From: Wuchereria bancrofti
Taxonomy: Eukaryota > Nematoda > Chromadorea > Rhabditida > Onchocercidae
Length of the DNA stretch: 64,000 bases
NCBI GenBank assembly: GCA_005281725.1
Contig: SSBO01000009.1
Coordinates: 11,980,250-12,044,249, forward strand
Direction of reading: 5' to 3'
In this document: positions 10,301 to 26,983 of the stretch, piece by piece
Layout: the number at the start of each line of letters is the position of its first letter
How positions within the stretch are numbered: the stretch's first letter is position 1
Position numbers and translations under genes: made by a program
Notes under the pieces: generated by a model
Seen by the model: only the letters and a program-made list of their open reading frames with translations
Database searches by the model: none
Told to the model about the DNA's origin: nothing

Positions 10301-12941
10301 ATTCATCAATGCCTAACAATTTATTTCAAAAAAAAGAAATATTACTTTCAGCTTGAATAGTACGTATGTATGAATCAGTTGACCGTATTCGAAACTGGAA
10401 CACTGTCAACAAAATCATTTCGTTCGTAATAAATGAGAGAAAAAAAAAACATAAATATAATTGTTTTTTTTTTTTATATTAAGGAGAAAAAAGGACGAGT
10501 TATCTATTAAAAAATTAAGAAAAGAAAAAAACCACAATAAGTTTCTCGGATAGGAAGATGATAGTACAGCAATATATTTATAAGAATGATTTTTTTCCTG
10601 TTTTTTTTTAAATGATAATAAATATTCCAATTAACAAATTTAAGTCTGTTACGTTTAGTATTAAATAAACATATTTACCTAACAAATCATGCGAAATAAT
10701 TTCATTCCAAAACACTGAAGAGACAAAAAAAAAAGGGCAAAAGTAAGATTTAAACTTTCGATTCCATTAACTCAATCATAAGAATTCCTCTTCGTTCAAG
10801 TGGCACTCCTTCAATTAAAAATTCTATTCACTGCTGTACAACTAGAAAAATAATACAAATAAAATCATTGTACAAAATTATTTATAATACACTGAACATT
10901 CGAAAGCTGTCATCCCAAATTATCACAGTAATTATTTCTTAATTCTTGCATATGATTTCTCACGTAGGAAATACCAGGGCCGCCAAAAGAGCCTTAAACT
11001 GATAAGTCTTAACTTGTTCAATTTGCAAATTTATTCACGCAATAAATTCTCTATATGCAATAAATTTGAATTCATTTGAGTTGAAATTACTTTAATTTTG
11101 CAATATAATAAATATTCTCTCCTTTTTCCTTTCCATTATGATCAATCACTCAAATTATTTCAGTTCAAAATTCTAGTCTTATCTGACTGGCAGAATGTCA
11201 CCGATTAATTATTATTTGTAGTGATTCCAAAGAATCTATGCGAAATTTAAATATCTTTTAGTTAAATACCATAAGCAAGATGGAACATCTTAACTGATAG
11301 CTGATGTGATACTAATTTATATCTTATATTTAATCTTTAATTTTAATTTCAAGCAAATAAAATAAAAATTCGTTAAGTCAAAAGGTTAATTACAAGAATG
11401 CATCAATATAACAAAGAACGAAAAGTGGAAGAGAAATTCATTGCATTGCAAAATACTCAACTGGGACACTGACATTAGGGTAAACAGTATCGTGTCAACG
11501 GAATGGAATAAAAAAGATGTGAAAAAAAAATATATATATAAATGATAAGGTGGGGAAATGGATATGACTAAAATCACAGGTAATAATGATTGCACACTTA
11601 GCACCTATGAACGTAAAACAAAAAAAAGATAATCTATTCTTGGCTCAACTAAGTACAGTACATACAATTAAGAAACAGAAGTTTTAGTATTATAATTTAT
11701 AAAATATTGTCCTTCATCAAATAATACAGGTGAGTGAAAGGAGTATTTCATAGGAGAGTCCAGATAGAAATATGCATACATTTTTCAAAGGTCATGACAA
11801 GAACAGGACATTGACATTAGACGACTTAGAAAGAAGACATGAGAAAGGTGTGTTGTGTGTGTGTTTCTGCATAGAATTTGATGGCCTAAATGAAGGACAA
11901 CAGTGGACAAGAACTGTTTGTTTGTGGCATTGAGAGAAACAAATTAAATTACATACCAGTTCCTTTCAATTCTTTCTTACCCACCCATTCAACACTCAGC
12001 TTTATCTACCCTTCTTTCACATAGATGAAAAATAAAAACAATTTTTCATTTTCAACAACGCCTCAAAAATTATCAAATTGTTCATAGACTGAGATCATGA
12101 TTTGACAATTAAAATCGTCAATTTTTGATAGATATCCCCGTGTACATAATGTTTTTGGCATGCTGTTGCCAAATGATGCATCCCAAATGTTTGATCAAAC
12201 AATCCTAGTAGAGACAAGTAAGGATAATATGTGATGTCTAGAAATGAAATTATTTTTTCTTTAAGTAAATAAATAAAAAAGAAAGACTGCAACGGTATTT
12301 GATTCATTAAAAATTCTTGATTGAAGCAGATTTTTTAACTGCATCCTGAAATTCATCTCATCCCAAAATATTCGTGACATTACGCAATAAATCATTTCAA
12401 ATTAACAGTAATCCGTCACGTATCGAAAGTTGCTGTAGAATCTGTTGCTGTAAAACAAAAAACTGCAACTATTCCCTTTAGTTTCTTTTTCCTTCCGCTT
12501 CCGACTTTCCTGTATCATCGCTTCTTAATGTTGTCAACTTTTATTTCTTTTTTTTAGTATTTAAATTATCTCCCCATAAAGTTATTTCACATACACTAAA
12601 TTTGGTTTTTCTTTTCCTTTTCCTTTAATAATTTAATGAACGCTAAACATTTTTCAGGCAATTATTTTTCAGTATAAATTACTTTAATATTTTCATTTTA
12701 TCTTACAAGAGCTTAAAGTTTGAGTATATTTAATATCAACCGGTGTCACTTTATCAACAGTCATTTAACAGCATAGATTGTTCGAAAATGTCAAATATAT
12801 TATTAAATAATAAAAGTAACACACACACAAACATACATACAAATATTGACATACATCTATAAGTGATGTTTTAAATTTGTTTTTATAACTATTTGGATAG
12901 TGTATAGCAGCAGAATTTTTTGAATTTTGAACCGATTTTAA

Positions 12942-13048
12942 ACAGATGAACGGAAAGATGGAGAGATGAAAGGATGAATAGATGGATGGATGAATGGGCG
13001 GATGAACAGATGGATGAACGGACGGATGAATGGGCGGATGGGCGGAAA
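12942..13048. repeat. Degenerate GATG/GAAC/GGCG tetranucleotide array
   Basis: About 107 bp built from GATG-like 4-mers with GAAC, GGCG and GATA variants (gatggatggatgaatgggcg). Its GC content is clearly above the surroundings. It creates spurious His/Ser-rich open frames on the minus strand. Confidence 0.9.
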
Positions 13049-13469
13049 GGCATTCGTTTCAGTTTTGATGTAAGGGAAGGATGGACAATATCGTTGCGAT
13101 GCGTACGGATCCGTTCATAGGCATACATATACAGACAGACTGAAAAAGATATGGGGAGACACGTACTGTAAATATAACAGACAACAAAAAATTTATGTTT
13201 AGAACAATAGCAAACATGAATAAAGTAGTATAAAGTTTTAGTAAGGTAGCAACCATACTAACAGTATGGTTAATATGAAATGATAAAAGAGGAAATGATA
13301 AAGAAGAAAGGATAGCTGAATTGTTTGCAAACAGAACAGTACCTTTGCATTAGCCAACCACTCAGCAATCCATCGATCGACACTGACACAGTGAAAAGTC
13401 ACATCAAAATTTCGCAAGAAAACAAAATATACAGGTGTTGTATGTTGGTTTAGGTGTATAATGTATGTC

Positions 13470-13538
13470 TGCGCGTGGGTGTGTGTATGTATGTGTGTGT
13501 GTCTGTGTGTGTATGTGTGTGTGTGAGTGTGTGTGTAT
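13470..13538. repeat. Imperfect (GT)n microsatellite
   Basis: About 70 bp of GT units interrupted by TATG and CTG. A (CA)n tract of similar length occurs 1.2 kb to the right on the same strand. Confidence 0.95.
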
Positions 13539-14340
13539 ATTTTAGCACTAAAGATTCCAATGAACGAAGAGATAGACAGGTAGTGATGCTGACGGTGATG
13601 GTGATAATGAGTGATAATGATTGGTGGTATTACTGTTGTGTTATAGCTATGATACACTTTTTTGAACTGTTAAGACTGTAAGATATACTTAATTTCAATT
13701 CATATAAAGTTGACGTATCATTCATTATTTGTCGTTCATTTCATTTATCACAAACAATTCCATTTCTATTCGATAAAAGACGTAAGAAAGAACAAAAAAA
13801 AGAAAACGATAACAAAAAGGAGATATTTTATTGATATGTACGGAAGTGATAACATATAAACGTGAGAATATGTGATAATTTCATAAGGTAGTGTCATCAA
13901 TAGAATATATATTATGAGAAATTTGAATAGTTTGGTGGAAATTTATAAATGTTAATTGGTTTAATTGATTTAATTGTGTTTCATTTTATTGTTAAATTGA
14001 AATAAATTACAGTGTTAATTCCTGCCAGCATAATCACTAGAATAGGAAATTGTTCTGTGATTTTTAGTTATTTTTTTCCCTTCTTTATGACTTTTTCAAT
14101 AATAATTAACCTGGAAAAGTACTGAATGACGTTTATTTTCATCAACAAAGCCTATTATTAACAGAGAAGGAAGAGAAGGAGGAGGAAAGGTAAAAAAAAA
14201 AAAGGAAATGAAATGAAAGAGGAAAAGATGAAGGAAGTAAGATGAATGTAACCTCTAACATCCACGACATGCAATCAACTTTAGGACTTTCACAGTATAC
14301 AATCATCCACTAATTCAAATCATAAAATATGGAGATGAGT

Positions 14341-14415
14341 GGAAAGAAAAAAAGAGAGAGACAGGGAGAGAAAGAGAGACAGAAAGGAAGAGGGAGAGAG
14401 AAGGGGAGGAAGAAG
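14341..14415. repeat. Polypurine GA-rich tract
   Basis: About 75 bp, almost purely purine on the + strand, with GAGA and AGAAAG units. Confidence 0.9.
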
Positions 14416-14701
14416 AAATGCAATATTTAACACTGAAATTATTAGGCAGTTAGCAGTAGCACCATCAGTTCAACGATAACAATAAATGTTCTACGCTTTA
14501 TCTACTAAAGAAAAGAAAAATAATAACAAAGCCTAATTTCGTTTACTAAACAATAATACAAAAGGAAAGAGAGATATAATGTTCTTGCTGGTAACATGAA
14601 AAGTTACCCGAATGGAAGAAAATTTGTTTACTAAAATCAAAACTTGCCCCATTGATTTCGAAATCGATGCCATAGCATTAAATCGTTGAGAAGCTAATGA
14701 C

Positions 14702-14769
14702 TGACACACACATACGACACACACATACACATACACACACATACATACATACACATACACACACACATA
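14702..14769. repeat. Imperfect (CA)n / (CATA)n microsatellite
   Basis: About 68 bp of CA units mixed with CATA. It is complementary in composition to the (GT)n tract at 13470-13538. Confidence 0.95.
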
Positions 14770-14989
14770 TTCAGGCAGGTAGTATCTGGCCAACTGCATT
14801 GCAATGAAAATGTTAACAAAATGTGCTAGCGTCAGTTGACTTTGACTGCTTTGGGTGAAAGCAAAGCTTTTCCACTCTCGAAAACATTCTCCCGTCATTA
14901 CCTCCAGTCTTTTCATCTACCTCTTCGATTTCCAAAACTACCACTTGTGTATTTTTTTTTTTTTTTGTCACAATAAAATAAACTCTTTT

Positions 14990-15120
14990 TCCTGGAGTTC
15001 TCTTTCTCTTCATCTTCCCTCTTTCCCTCCCTTTCTCTCTTTCTCTCCTTCTAAGCAAAGCTACGATTAAAAGAATAAAGAGAGAGAGAGAGAGAGAGAG
15101 GGAAGATAAAGAAAAAAAAA
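14990..15120. repeat. Polypyrimidine arm followed by polypurine arm (mirror/inverted composition)
   Basis: A CT-rich stretch (about 14998-15052) is followed after about 25 bp by (AG)n at 15079-15101 and an A-rich purine tail. The arms are largely complementary, so a hairpin or triplex is possible. Confidence 0.8.
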
Positions 15121-16213
15121 ATGCAAAATGGAAGAAATCGGTGAATGAGAACTTCAAGAATTTTCCAATTCGTATTTTTTCATTGTTATGCCTAAATGAG
15201 ACAATGTATTCATTGTAATTACGATTCTTAAATTAAATTAGCTTTAGTACTTCTCGTCTCTCTCACTCTCTTTGTCTTTCCTTCTTTCCCCCTTTTGAAT
15301 CATAGTAATTCAAAATTAAAAACGAGGTTAAACTATTCATTCATAATCATCGGATTCACGTAACTGTATATGTGATACATTATGGAATTGAATGATATTT
15401 GAAACAAGTATTAAAATTTCAAAATGTAAAACATTTTCTTTCTTGTCACATAGTTTTTTTATATTATACTTTTTTTTTGCAACCAAACTTTCAGAAAAAC
15501 TTATTTATTTCGCATACTAAATTATCATTTTACTCCAATTCCAGTTGATGCAAAATTTACTTCTATTTCTTTCTTCATTCGTTTGTCAATTCCAATAAAC
15601 TGTTTGAATCAAAAATTTAAATCCTTATATTCAAATACAGTACGGATAGCTTCATGCTAAGAGGAATTCAGTCTAATAATGATGTCAAGGACTGAAAAAA
15701 ATAGAAAGAGAAGATTGCGAAATTGAAATGGCGACATTATTAAAATGTTTTCATCTCATTATCATCTGTCGAAATTGTTCCAACATCCAATTCATTTGAC
15801 TTTGGGTTAGAAATCGTCTTCGTCTTGCAAGAGACACTATAAAAAATTTCTTTTTTTTTTCATCATGTAAACAAACATCGTGTTGTAATGCGCATAAATT
15901 AGAAACCAAACAACATAATTGAGAACAGTTTCTTTTTTTGCAAGACAAATTGATTGGAATAAAAGAGCTTAGGAACCAAATCATTTCGATTGGAATGTTA
16001 ATCAGTTCAAAACTACTATTAGCCATTATCTTCCTAATATGATAGAATATAGTGAATTATGAAATAAGGAAACTTTGAAGACAGAAAAATGTAGGGTGGA
16101 ATTTGAGGAAGTACGAAAAGCACTTCAAAAATATTTTACAGAAGGTTTGACAAAAATAACAAAAAAAAAAAGTGGGAAAATGGGATGTAATCACACGGCG
16201 GCAATGATCTCAC

Positions 16214-16251
16214 GATTGGATGACTATGAGGTATGATTGGATGACTATGAG
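16214..16251. repeat. Two-copy 21-bp direct repeat
   Basis: The 17-bp word gattggatgactatgag occurs at 16214 and again at 16235. It lies 0.46 kb beyond the stop of the EGF-ShKT gene, possibly in its 3'UTR. Confidence 0.8.
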
Positions 16252-16709
16252 ACATGTATAAAAAACATTGTTCATCAATATTTTATTGAAATTTGAGCGT
16301 AAAAATACCCATACAATAGAGAAATAATCTAGTGATAGTTCACTTTATCAGATGTTCTCTGATATGTTGATTTGAAATTTTGAAATATTCATTTAGCAGT
16401 TTAAAATTTCATAAATTTGTTCTGCGGAAGAGTCATGCATATGTTACAAGTACGAGCAAAAGATAATGTATGCAAATATCATAATGAAATACAAACTACT
16501 TACTACCAATTTCTATGAATTCAATTCGCTTCTTATTTACATTCAGAAGTTTTATCCACTTTCAGATGACTGCCAAAAATTTACATTTGACCCGATGTGG
16601 AGAAACCATAAATTTTTATAGTCTGAAGAGAGGGGAGTGATTCCATTTGGTAATTTCATTATCAAATTTTCAAAGTTTAGTTTTATAAGATTAATATTAT
16701 GAGTAGCTT

Positions 16710-20141
<3,432 letters not shown>

Positions 20142-20702
20142 CGAGGCCCAAAAATTTCTTGTGAGGGCAAGAAAATTTTGAAGGTGAAAGAAGGATGAAT
20201 AGTAACAATCACAGAGACTGCGTCTTTGACAAAATCTAGTTATCCAGTGAAATCACAAGTCGAAGAACTCGATTTTTCCCAAATGTTCACAATGTCGATT
20301 TTGCCAATCGAATCAAATCATCAAGGCACGATAAAATCCTTTTTTTGGCAGCACACAAATACATAAATCAAGAAAAACAAAAACGAAGAATGAATGGTAC
20401 TTTAATGATAACATGGAATAAACATTATCCAAGGTGTATTAAATTTAAAAATATGAGCTATACATAGATGTATATGATTAGATGCATATTAATAATACTA
20501 CATTAGCAATGACCGTAGCAGAAGGAAGCAGATATTAATGGCTGAAGTGATGAAAATTTAAACAATAATAATGACAATAACAATACGATTATCATATGGT
20601 GAGAATAGGGAAATTTTCACAATTTTAATATTTTGTGAAAAATGCAGCAATTCAATTTACTGCAACAGTACTGTAATACTGTTAATGATAGTAAAAACTT
20701 TC

Positions 20703-20823
20703 ATTATTTGAAAAATTATTAAAATGTTGCAATAAAATGATCAAAAAGAAAAGATGGAAAAAATGATGAAAAAGGAAATTATTTGAAAAATTATTAAAAT
20801 GTTGCAATAAAATGACCAAAAAA
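20703..20823. repeat. Two-copy direct repeat, period 75 bp
   Basis: A roughly 45-bp segment beginning attatttgaaaaattatt recurs 75 bp later with about one mismatch (tgatc versus tgacc). The A-rich linker between copies is not clearly repeated. Confidence 0.85.
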
Positions 20824-23017
20824 GAAAAAATAAAAAAAGAGGAAAAGGAAACGTAGCAGAGTGAATGATCAAATCAAACAGCTGGTGAATTATTGGATTT
20901 ATTTTAAATTAACCTGCTTCTCTTTTCCTCTTTCATTCTTTTACAACTCTTCCATATTGCAATATTACGATTAACAGGTTTACAATAACGGAAAAGTTTC
21001 CAGATGTCTTCTTAATATTTTATTCATTTACAAATGACTACTTGTTCCACCTGTCAAAATAAAATTGCAGTTTTACATAAATGTGCAAATATTTGTCACC
21101 TTAATCGTATATAAATCAGTAACAAATGCACTATTCTTTTTTGACTTATCTCACTACCGAGCATTTCTCTCGTCCATTGATTATTTCTTAAATCTAATAT
21201 ATCAATTATTAATCTATCCATTTATATCTTATTTTCGCTCATATAATTAAATCAGTTTTTCCTTTCTGCCTTTCTCTTCTATTTATTTCATTATAATAAT
21301 CTTAGCTATCGCATAAACCGATTAGAAATGTTCACTGCATCATCTTCAACTTTAGTTCAAGTCAATTGGAACTGCTATTTAGAGCAAATAAGAGCTTTCC
21401 AAAACAAAACATTCCTAAAACTTATTATTTTAAACTTATTTTAGTATCCTGTGTTTGTTTTCAATTTCCTGTGATATATACAGTCTCGAAATGCTGTTTG
21501 TTTAGAATCTTTATGATAAGTATGATGTTAGAACAAGTTGTGATGATAGTTATGAGTTTTTTTTTGGTGAAAATTTGACCAGAATTAATAATTTCGTCAG
21601 TATCACATGAACTACATTATAAATATTTATGCCGGTAGTCCAACCAAATTAGAGCGCAGGCATGCTTCATCAATCATGTCAATGTATCAAAAAAGAGAAA
21701 AAAAGAACGATCAATTGAAATAAGTTTTCAAACCAAATTTTCAGTCTCACAATATATTCTAAAAACCAAATATGTTATGAACACTCTGGTAGGATAAAAC
21801 TATTTAGCGTGTTAAACCAGCTATTTCGTTTTTTTTCCTTCTATCCTTGAACATTCAGCTAGCAGATACCAAAAAATTGCTTGACCCATTCACAGTTATT
21901 TGAAGGATCCACTAGCATCATTGCTGAAACCTGCCATTATTATGACAAGTAAATTATTTCAAGATAAATCGGCACCCACGATCAAGGTTCATCTTACAAG
22001 CCGAAGACTAGCAGAAAGACGGTGAACTAGAGAATTTGTGTCAACACGACAAACATTAAAAGTAGAAAAAAAGAATTCAAGAAAAAGAGAATTCAATGGA
22101 AGGGTAGAAAAGACCAGTATTTATAAAACAATAGAATTACAAAGCAGATAAACTGCAATCGAAAGTCTGCAGAATAAACAATGGCTCGAGCTTTTCAAGT
22201 TGTCATAATGGACATAATTCAAGGGAATGTAATAAACAGGTCATACTCTAAAACTTAATCGCTGAATAGCTTATCCGTCTCAATAAAACTTCGGAAGCAA
22301 TACTTCTATAAATTACCTGAAAAGCAGTCACCGATAGATATAAAACATGCCCGTCATTAAATCAAGGACCAATACAGACTTGCTATACCAATAGACTCAG
22401 CAAAAGTACTAACTTCATATTTTAAAATTTAGGCATTTTGAATACTCATTTGATAATCCATCTTCCATAAATGTAACTTCACAATTCTTTAATAGAATGC
22501 TCTGCAACGAATGTGAAACACAAGTCACAAATTTTTTGAAGAATTTATTAGTCACTGATTTGGTTATTAGAATTATCTGTAATAGCAATGAATTATGAAG
22601 TAATCAGGCAAAACACAGTGTATGAAAAAAGTACAGAAGGTAAGTCATTTGAAAATAAGCATATACCAAACATTATCACTGATATAAGTTCTTCGTTTTC
22701 ACTATATTTTCCGACATTATCTGGGAGACGAATTTCTTAGCCCAAATCACAAAAGTTTTTTGCAATTTCTAATTTTCGCTCAATAACGTAAAGCATAACA
22801 CGGAAAAGAACGTTTGCTTACGCAAAGCCTTAGCCCTAATCGGCAAGATAAACTTTGACTTAAAAGCTTGAAGATTACAAATCCAAAACTGTGCGATAGA
22901 ATATGCAATTTAAGCTATGAACAAAAATTTTAAAGCAATCTTTATCAACATTCGTACTCATCAAGTACTAACCGTGCGAAAAAGTTTTCCTGATACGGCG
23001 AAGCATTTCTTCACAGG

Positions 23018-23023
23018 TTTATT
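23018..23023 (-). other. Candidate poly(A) signal of ATG13
   Basis: AATAAA on the minus strand, about 230 nt past the ATG13 stop codon. Confidence 0.5.
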
Positions 23024-23249
23024 TTAATCAACCCACTCCAGTTAGGCTATTAATGATTAACGACTTATAAATCGGGAATAATTCTTCAAAAATCGTTCTC
23101 CTTTCCCAGTACTAAAGTAAGCAAGCAAACTACAGTTTGCAAGATAAAAGGGTACAGAATGTTTAAGGGTTAGAAAGAAGAATGGAATTATAATCTACAA
23201 CACCGGATATGATTAAGTAAGCAACCAGAAAAATGTATATGACCTGCAA

Positions 23250-26200
23250 TCAGTCTTCCTCACTGTCTGCTTTTCTTTTGATTTCTTCTAAGAAATTGTC
23301 GAAAATTTTCTGATTGTTTTCAAACTGTGCCAGCTAAAAGTAACACAGTTAGCATAAAGATGCAGTGCTAATGATAGAGAAATGGAAGACAACCAACATC
23401 AAGGAATCACAATCCTTCTTTCTCAAGTAACGTGACTGTATATAATAAAATCGCAAATCTATATTCAGGAAAAGTTCGTGATACCAGTTTTTAAGGAGTA
23501 TGGTCAGACCTACCAACCGATCAGGCTTCAGTAGTTTGAACTTTGAATCTCTAGGTAGTAAACTAGAGTGCCCTAGTTTGTAAATCAGAACAATAGTTTA
23601 AAACCCCAGTTTGTAAAAACCGATTTGCGTTGTATTTATACGCTGTAGATTGTTTTTAAAGCATATATCCAACCATGCTTCGGAATTATTTGTCCGATGT
23701 TATTTTTACATTTTAAAAGAATTAGTGTGAAAGATTTTACAGAATACAATGAAGCGGTCAAAAGATTTACCAATTCAGGAATGACAGATGTACTGTCGAT
23801 CTGAAATGAAAGATGAGTTGGAGCCGATCTACATTGTTTCATGAACTCACCTAAACCATCTGCTAAACTTTCACTACTTCCAAATGCCACCTGAAACAGA
23901 ACTGCTTACGAGACTAACATGGTCAGATGGAATTTTTATTTGTGCATGGAAACCAGCTACAAAACACTTTAACTCGAAGAAGACTAATACGGTAAAAAAT
24001 CAAATCATAATTGCTCGCGTAATCTTGAAACAGTGTCCTCCTTCCTCAAACAAGGCTACCGTATCTGCTTTTCCTTTCTTTTTGTATTCACATAGCCTTG
24101 TACCACAATGTCAAGCCAAACTCATTATACCAGTTCCAACAAATTTTAGAATACCTTGACATAACTACCGTCGCTACTTGTTAAATCATCATCATCATCG
24201 CTTTGCGCTTCCGTTTCTTCAGCAGAATCACCTTCCTGTTTTTCATTTGTTCCCTTATTCATTAAATTTACTCCAGAAGGAACAGTAGCACACTGATGCA
24301 TATGATTAGGTACACTTGTTGCACAACACGTCGAAGCCACAAGAGTAGGTGGTGATGATGGAGAACGAACTAAATGATTCAGGTCATTGATATAAAGCAC
24401 ATAGCTGTGAAGAATGTAAACCACAATGTTATACAAACCGATGCCTTTCAAAAATCACGAGTTTCGGTGGTTTCCGTGACATTCACTGAATAATTCAATT
24501 CCTGCCAACCAAATGTACCAAAAAAGAACTGACCAGGAGAAGAAGTTGGTGTTATTTTGTCACTGTCTTCTAGTGATCCTAAAAGTCCACCTGGAATTGA
24601 ATCACTCGCAGCTGTAGTAAGCAAAGTTGAAAATGGAAATGAATGTGTCCTTGATCGGTTTTTCTGGAACAAAAAATTATTCTTCCCGCTGGAAAAAGAA
24701 ATCACAATCAATTGACTAAACTTTATCCTTACAAAATAATAAGAGTATGAAATTAGCGTATAAGGATACTTGATATTAATTTGTTATTTCTAACATCAAT
24801 CTAATAGTATTGCACAATTTGACTGTCTTTTGCTTTCACAATACATTCAGAGACAGAGCATACCACAGAAGCTAATCGATGTGGCAAACTGGAGCTATAT
24901 GGCTGACTGCTGCTCCTGTCTAGACCTAAAAATAAATTCATCCGACAACTGTTCATACAATTTTATACAGCTACAGCGATTCCATGAATTACAAATCCTA
25001 CAACTCAGTTAAAAACTTTTGGAAGCGATCTTACCAAAGATGTGTTCATCACTGCACACATCACCACGACAGCAAGTATCATCTGAAGAGGATCGCGAAT
25101 GACCCAAATGGAAATGTACACGTCGTGAAGGAGTTTCTAACATTAATTCATCAGTCTTTTCCTGAAAATCTCACCTTTAAATCATGCTTCGACATTTCAA
25201 AATATTTTTAATCATTGATTTTCCGATTTGTAGTTCCATTGAAATTTGGCAAATTTTCAAAAAATTCATTTGTATCGCAGGTTCCATATGAAAACTTAAT
25301 AAGATTTGAAATCAGACTAACTGGTTTAACTTCGGCAGAGTGAACAGAAACAGGACCAAACGGTATTAACATTGGAACATCTATATCTATTTTGGATTGA
25401 TGTTCATTGGTGTTTACATTCTCCGATGCAGCTGCAGCACTTACATTCACTTCCTGTGTTGTTGTACTGGAATACGCAACAGTGAAGTAATTTAGCAGGA
25501 ATTTGTTAAAATTATGGAGTAATCCATTAAACTAGCGCAGAACCTAGAAGGGTACAAAAAACTGAAATGTCATAAGCCAAGAAAATTAAAGTGGAGCCTA
25601 AGTTCGAACAAAAAACTTATAACTACAGCAATCTACCTTACATGAAAATGGAGAAGGCTCTTAACTTCAAGCACTCTAAATTCCTCGTACATAAAAGAAT
25701 CACGACTGTAACTAATGTACAATAATGCAATACCTAAAAGCACAGTTTATATGTTGCAATGATAAAACGCTATCACCTGAGTAGAATTTAATGATTTACC
25801 GGTCAATTTCCATCTTTGTACGATAAAGCAGGTCAACAGAAAAACCACCAAATGGAGATGTTACTAAACCAATACGAACTTTTTTCTGCTCTTCACCCAA
25901 ATCCATTTCTGGTTCTTTTTCGTAAACCTTAACAGTAAATACCTGCTTTATTTTATACGACGGCGATTTCGTTACAAGTCGACTATGCAAAACTCTTCAA
26001 TTTTATAACAAGTGAAATATAAAACTATGGGACTCTTACTCTGTACATAATAATGAAAGTATCGGGGCTCTGTTTGCGAACATAATATCGGTAAGCTGGA
26101 GTCATTCGTGATGCAACAATTGCTGATTTCAAAAGTGTTCCTAACTGGTGGTATAATTCGGTCCTTACATTAACATTTCCATCAGTCAGTTGCGATTCAT

Positions 26201-26983
26201 ATCGGACACACCTGGAAACCTAATGATATCATCACAGTTCGCCATAAATTAACCTGAAACAATGAATCCATTTCGCCGAACAACGAATTCTAGATTCAAA
26301 ATAACTTTTGTACTGGAAATAAGTTTTGTACTGAAAAAAAATAAAAAAAAAAATAAGTTCCAAAATTTAAATCAGTTCTCACTTATGAGTTGACTTTCTT
26401 ATAAATTCATTGCATTGATATTTCCTTTCCTTTCCGGATAACTTAAATTACCCAGAAATAAATGCAGGAAGATACATACCAGGATTCCAAAGGTAGAACA
26501 TCGCCATCAGCAGTATGAAGCAGAAAATCCAAAGTGAAACAGTTTGTGTTCGGAGGATATCTATAAGAAGGAAAAGCGTTAAATGGAAGTTAACTTCGAA
26601 AGATGGACGAAACAGAATAAATATCCAAGGAAAATGTGATGCTAACTTCGTGACGCTCGTACGTAATTGTGCAGCTACTTCACCTAGTTCATCAATTCGC
26701 ACACTGAACCAATCCGTAGGATCCGGTGATACACTACATGATTGTACTATCAGCTGACCAAGACGTGATTGAACAAGTGCTTGAACCTAAAACAAATGCT
26801 TTTTCTTTGAAATATCGAATTACTCTAGGTTTTCGAGATTTATGTTAAAACATTAGGATGTGGTCCAGAACATGCTAAACTTTACCACTTGATAACAAAG
26901 ACTATTACCAAACGTGTTGTGAAGAATTTGCCAAATTTGACGAATTCTTGATATGATTTCGAGCATGTCGCTGAATCACTCAT
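23250..26983 (-). CDS. atg-13: Autophagy-related protein 13 (ATG13/EPG-1)
   Basis: Twelve exons in transcript order: 26983-26909, 26786-26647, 26560-26480, 26211-26040, 25942-25800, 25466-25322, 25161-25035, 24925-24864, 24663-24534, 24369-24155, 23890-23771, 23333-23250; 497 aa, all in phase. ATG13 is the regulatory subunit of the ULK1/UNC-51 autophagy-initiation complex. The N-terminal HORMA region is recognisable by parallel to human ATG13: YQEFVKFGKFF, VQALVQSRLGQLIVQS, DPTDWFSVRIDEL, TLDFLLHTADGDVLPLESW, SRMTPAYRYYVRKQ and VRIGLVTSPFGGFSVDLLYR. The middle (about 205-430) is Ser/Thr-rich and probably disordered, the usual site of phosphorylation. It has an acidic run AQSDDDDDLTSSDGS. The C-terminal end (GLGEFMKQCRSAP, then LAQFENNQKIFDNFLEEI) corresponds to the conserved tail. 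The donor at 26647 (AA|GTTAGC) was preferred over one downstream because it keeps the family spacing. A TTTTAG acceptor ends 1 nt before the ATG, typical of trans-splicing. Confidence 0.93.

Larger units (their letters stand above)
7395..16709. other. 9.3-kb gene-free, repeat-rich block
   Basis: No exon with recognisable protein similarity was found on either strand. Open frames here are short and low in complexity (Lys/Phe/Ile-rich or encoded by microsatellites). The block lies between the 5' end of the small HSP gene and the 3' end of the EGF-ShKT gene, so it should hold the HSP promoter at its left edge. It carries dense simple repeats between 12.9 and 15.1 kb, listed separately. Upstream non-coding HSP exons cannot be excluded. 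Confidence 0.5.
20142..23249. other. Intergenic region upstream of the EGF-ShKT gene; no gene seen
   Basis: 3.1 kb between the start of the EGF-ShKT gene and the 3' end of ATG13, both on the minus strand. It should contain the promoter of the former (left edge) and the 3'UTR of the latter (right edge). A direct repeat lies at 20703-20823. No protein-coding or tRNA-like sequence was recognised. Confidence 0.5.

Noticed and set aside
13238..13657. 139-codon minus-strand frame rich in His/Thr
   Set aside because: It is generated by the (GT)n tract read as alternating Thr-His; there is no other coding evidence.
14533..15157. Overlapping minus-strand frames of 127 and 114 codons
   Set aside because: They are driven by CA and CT/GA repeats and have no recognisable domain.
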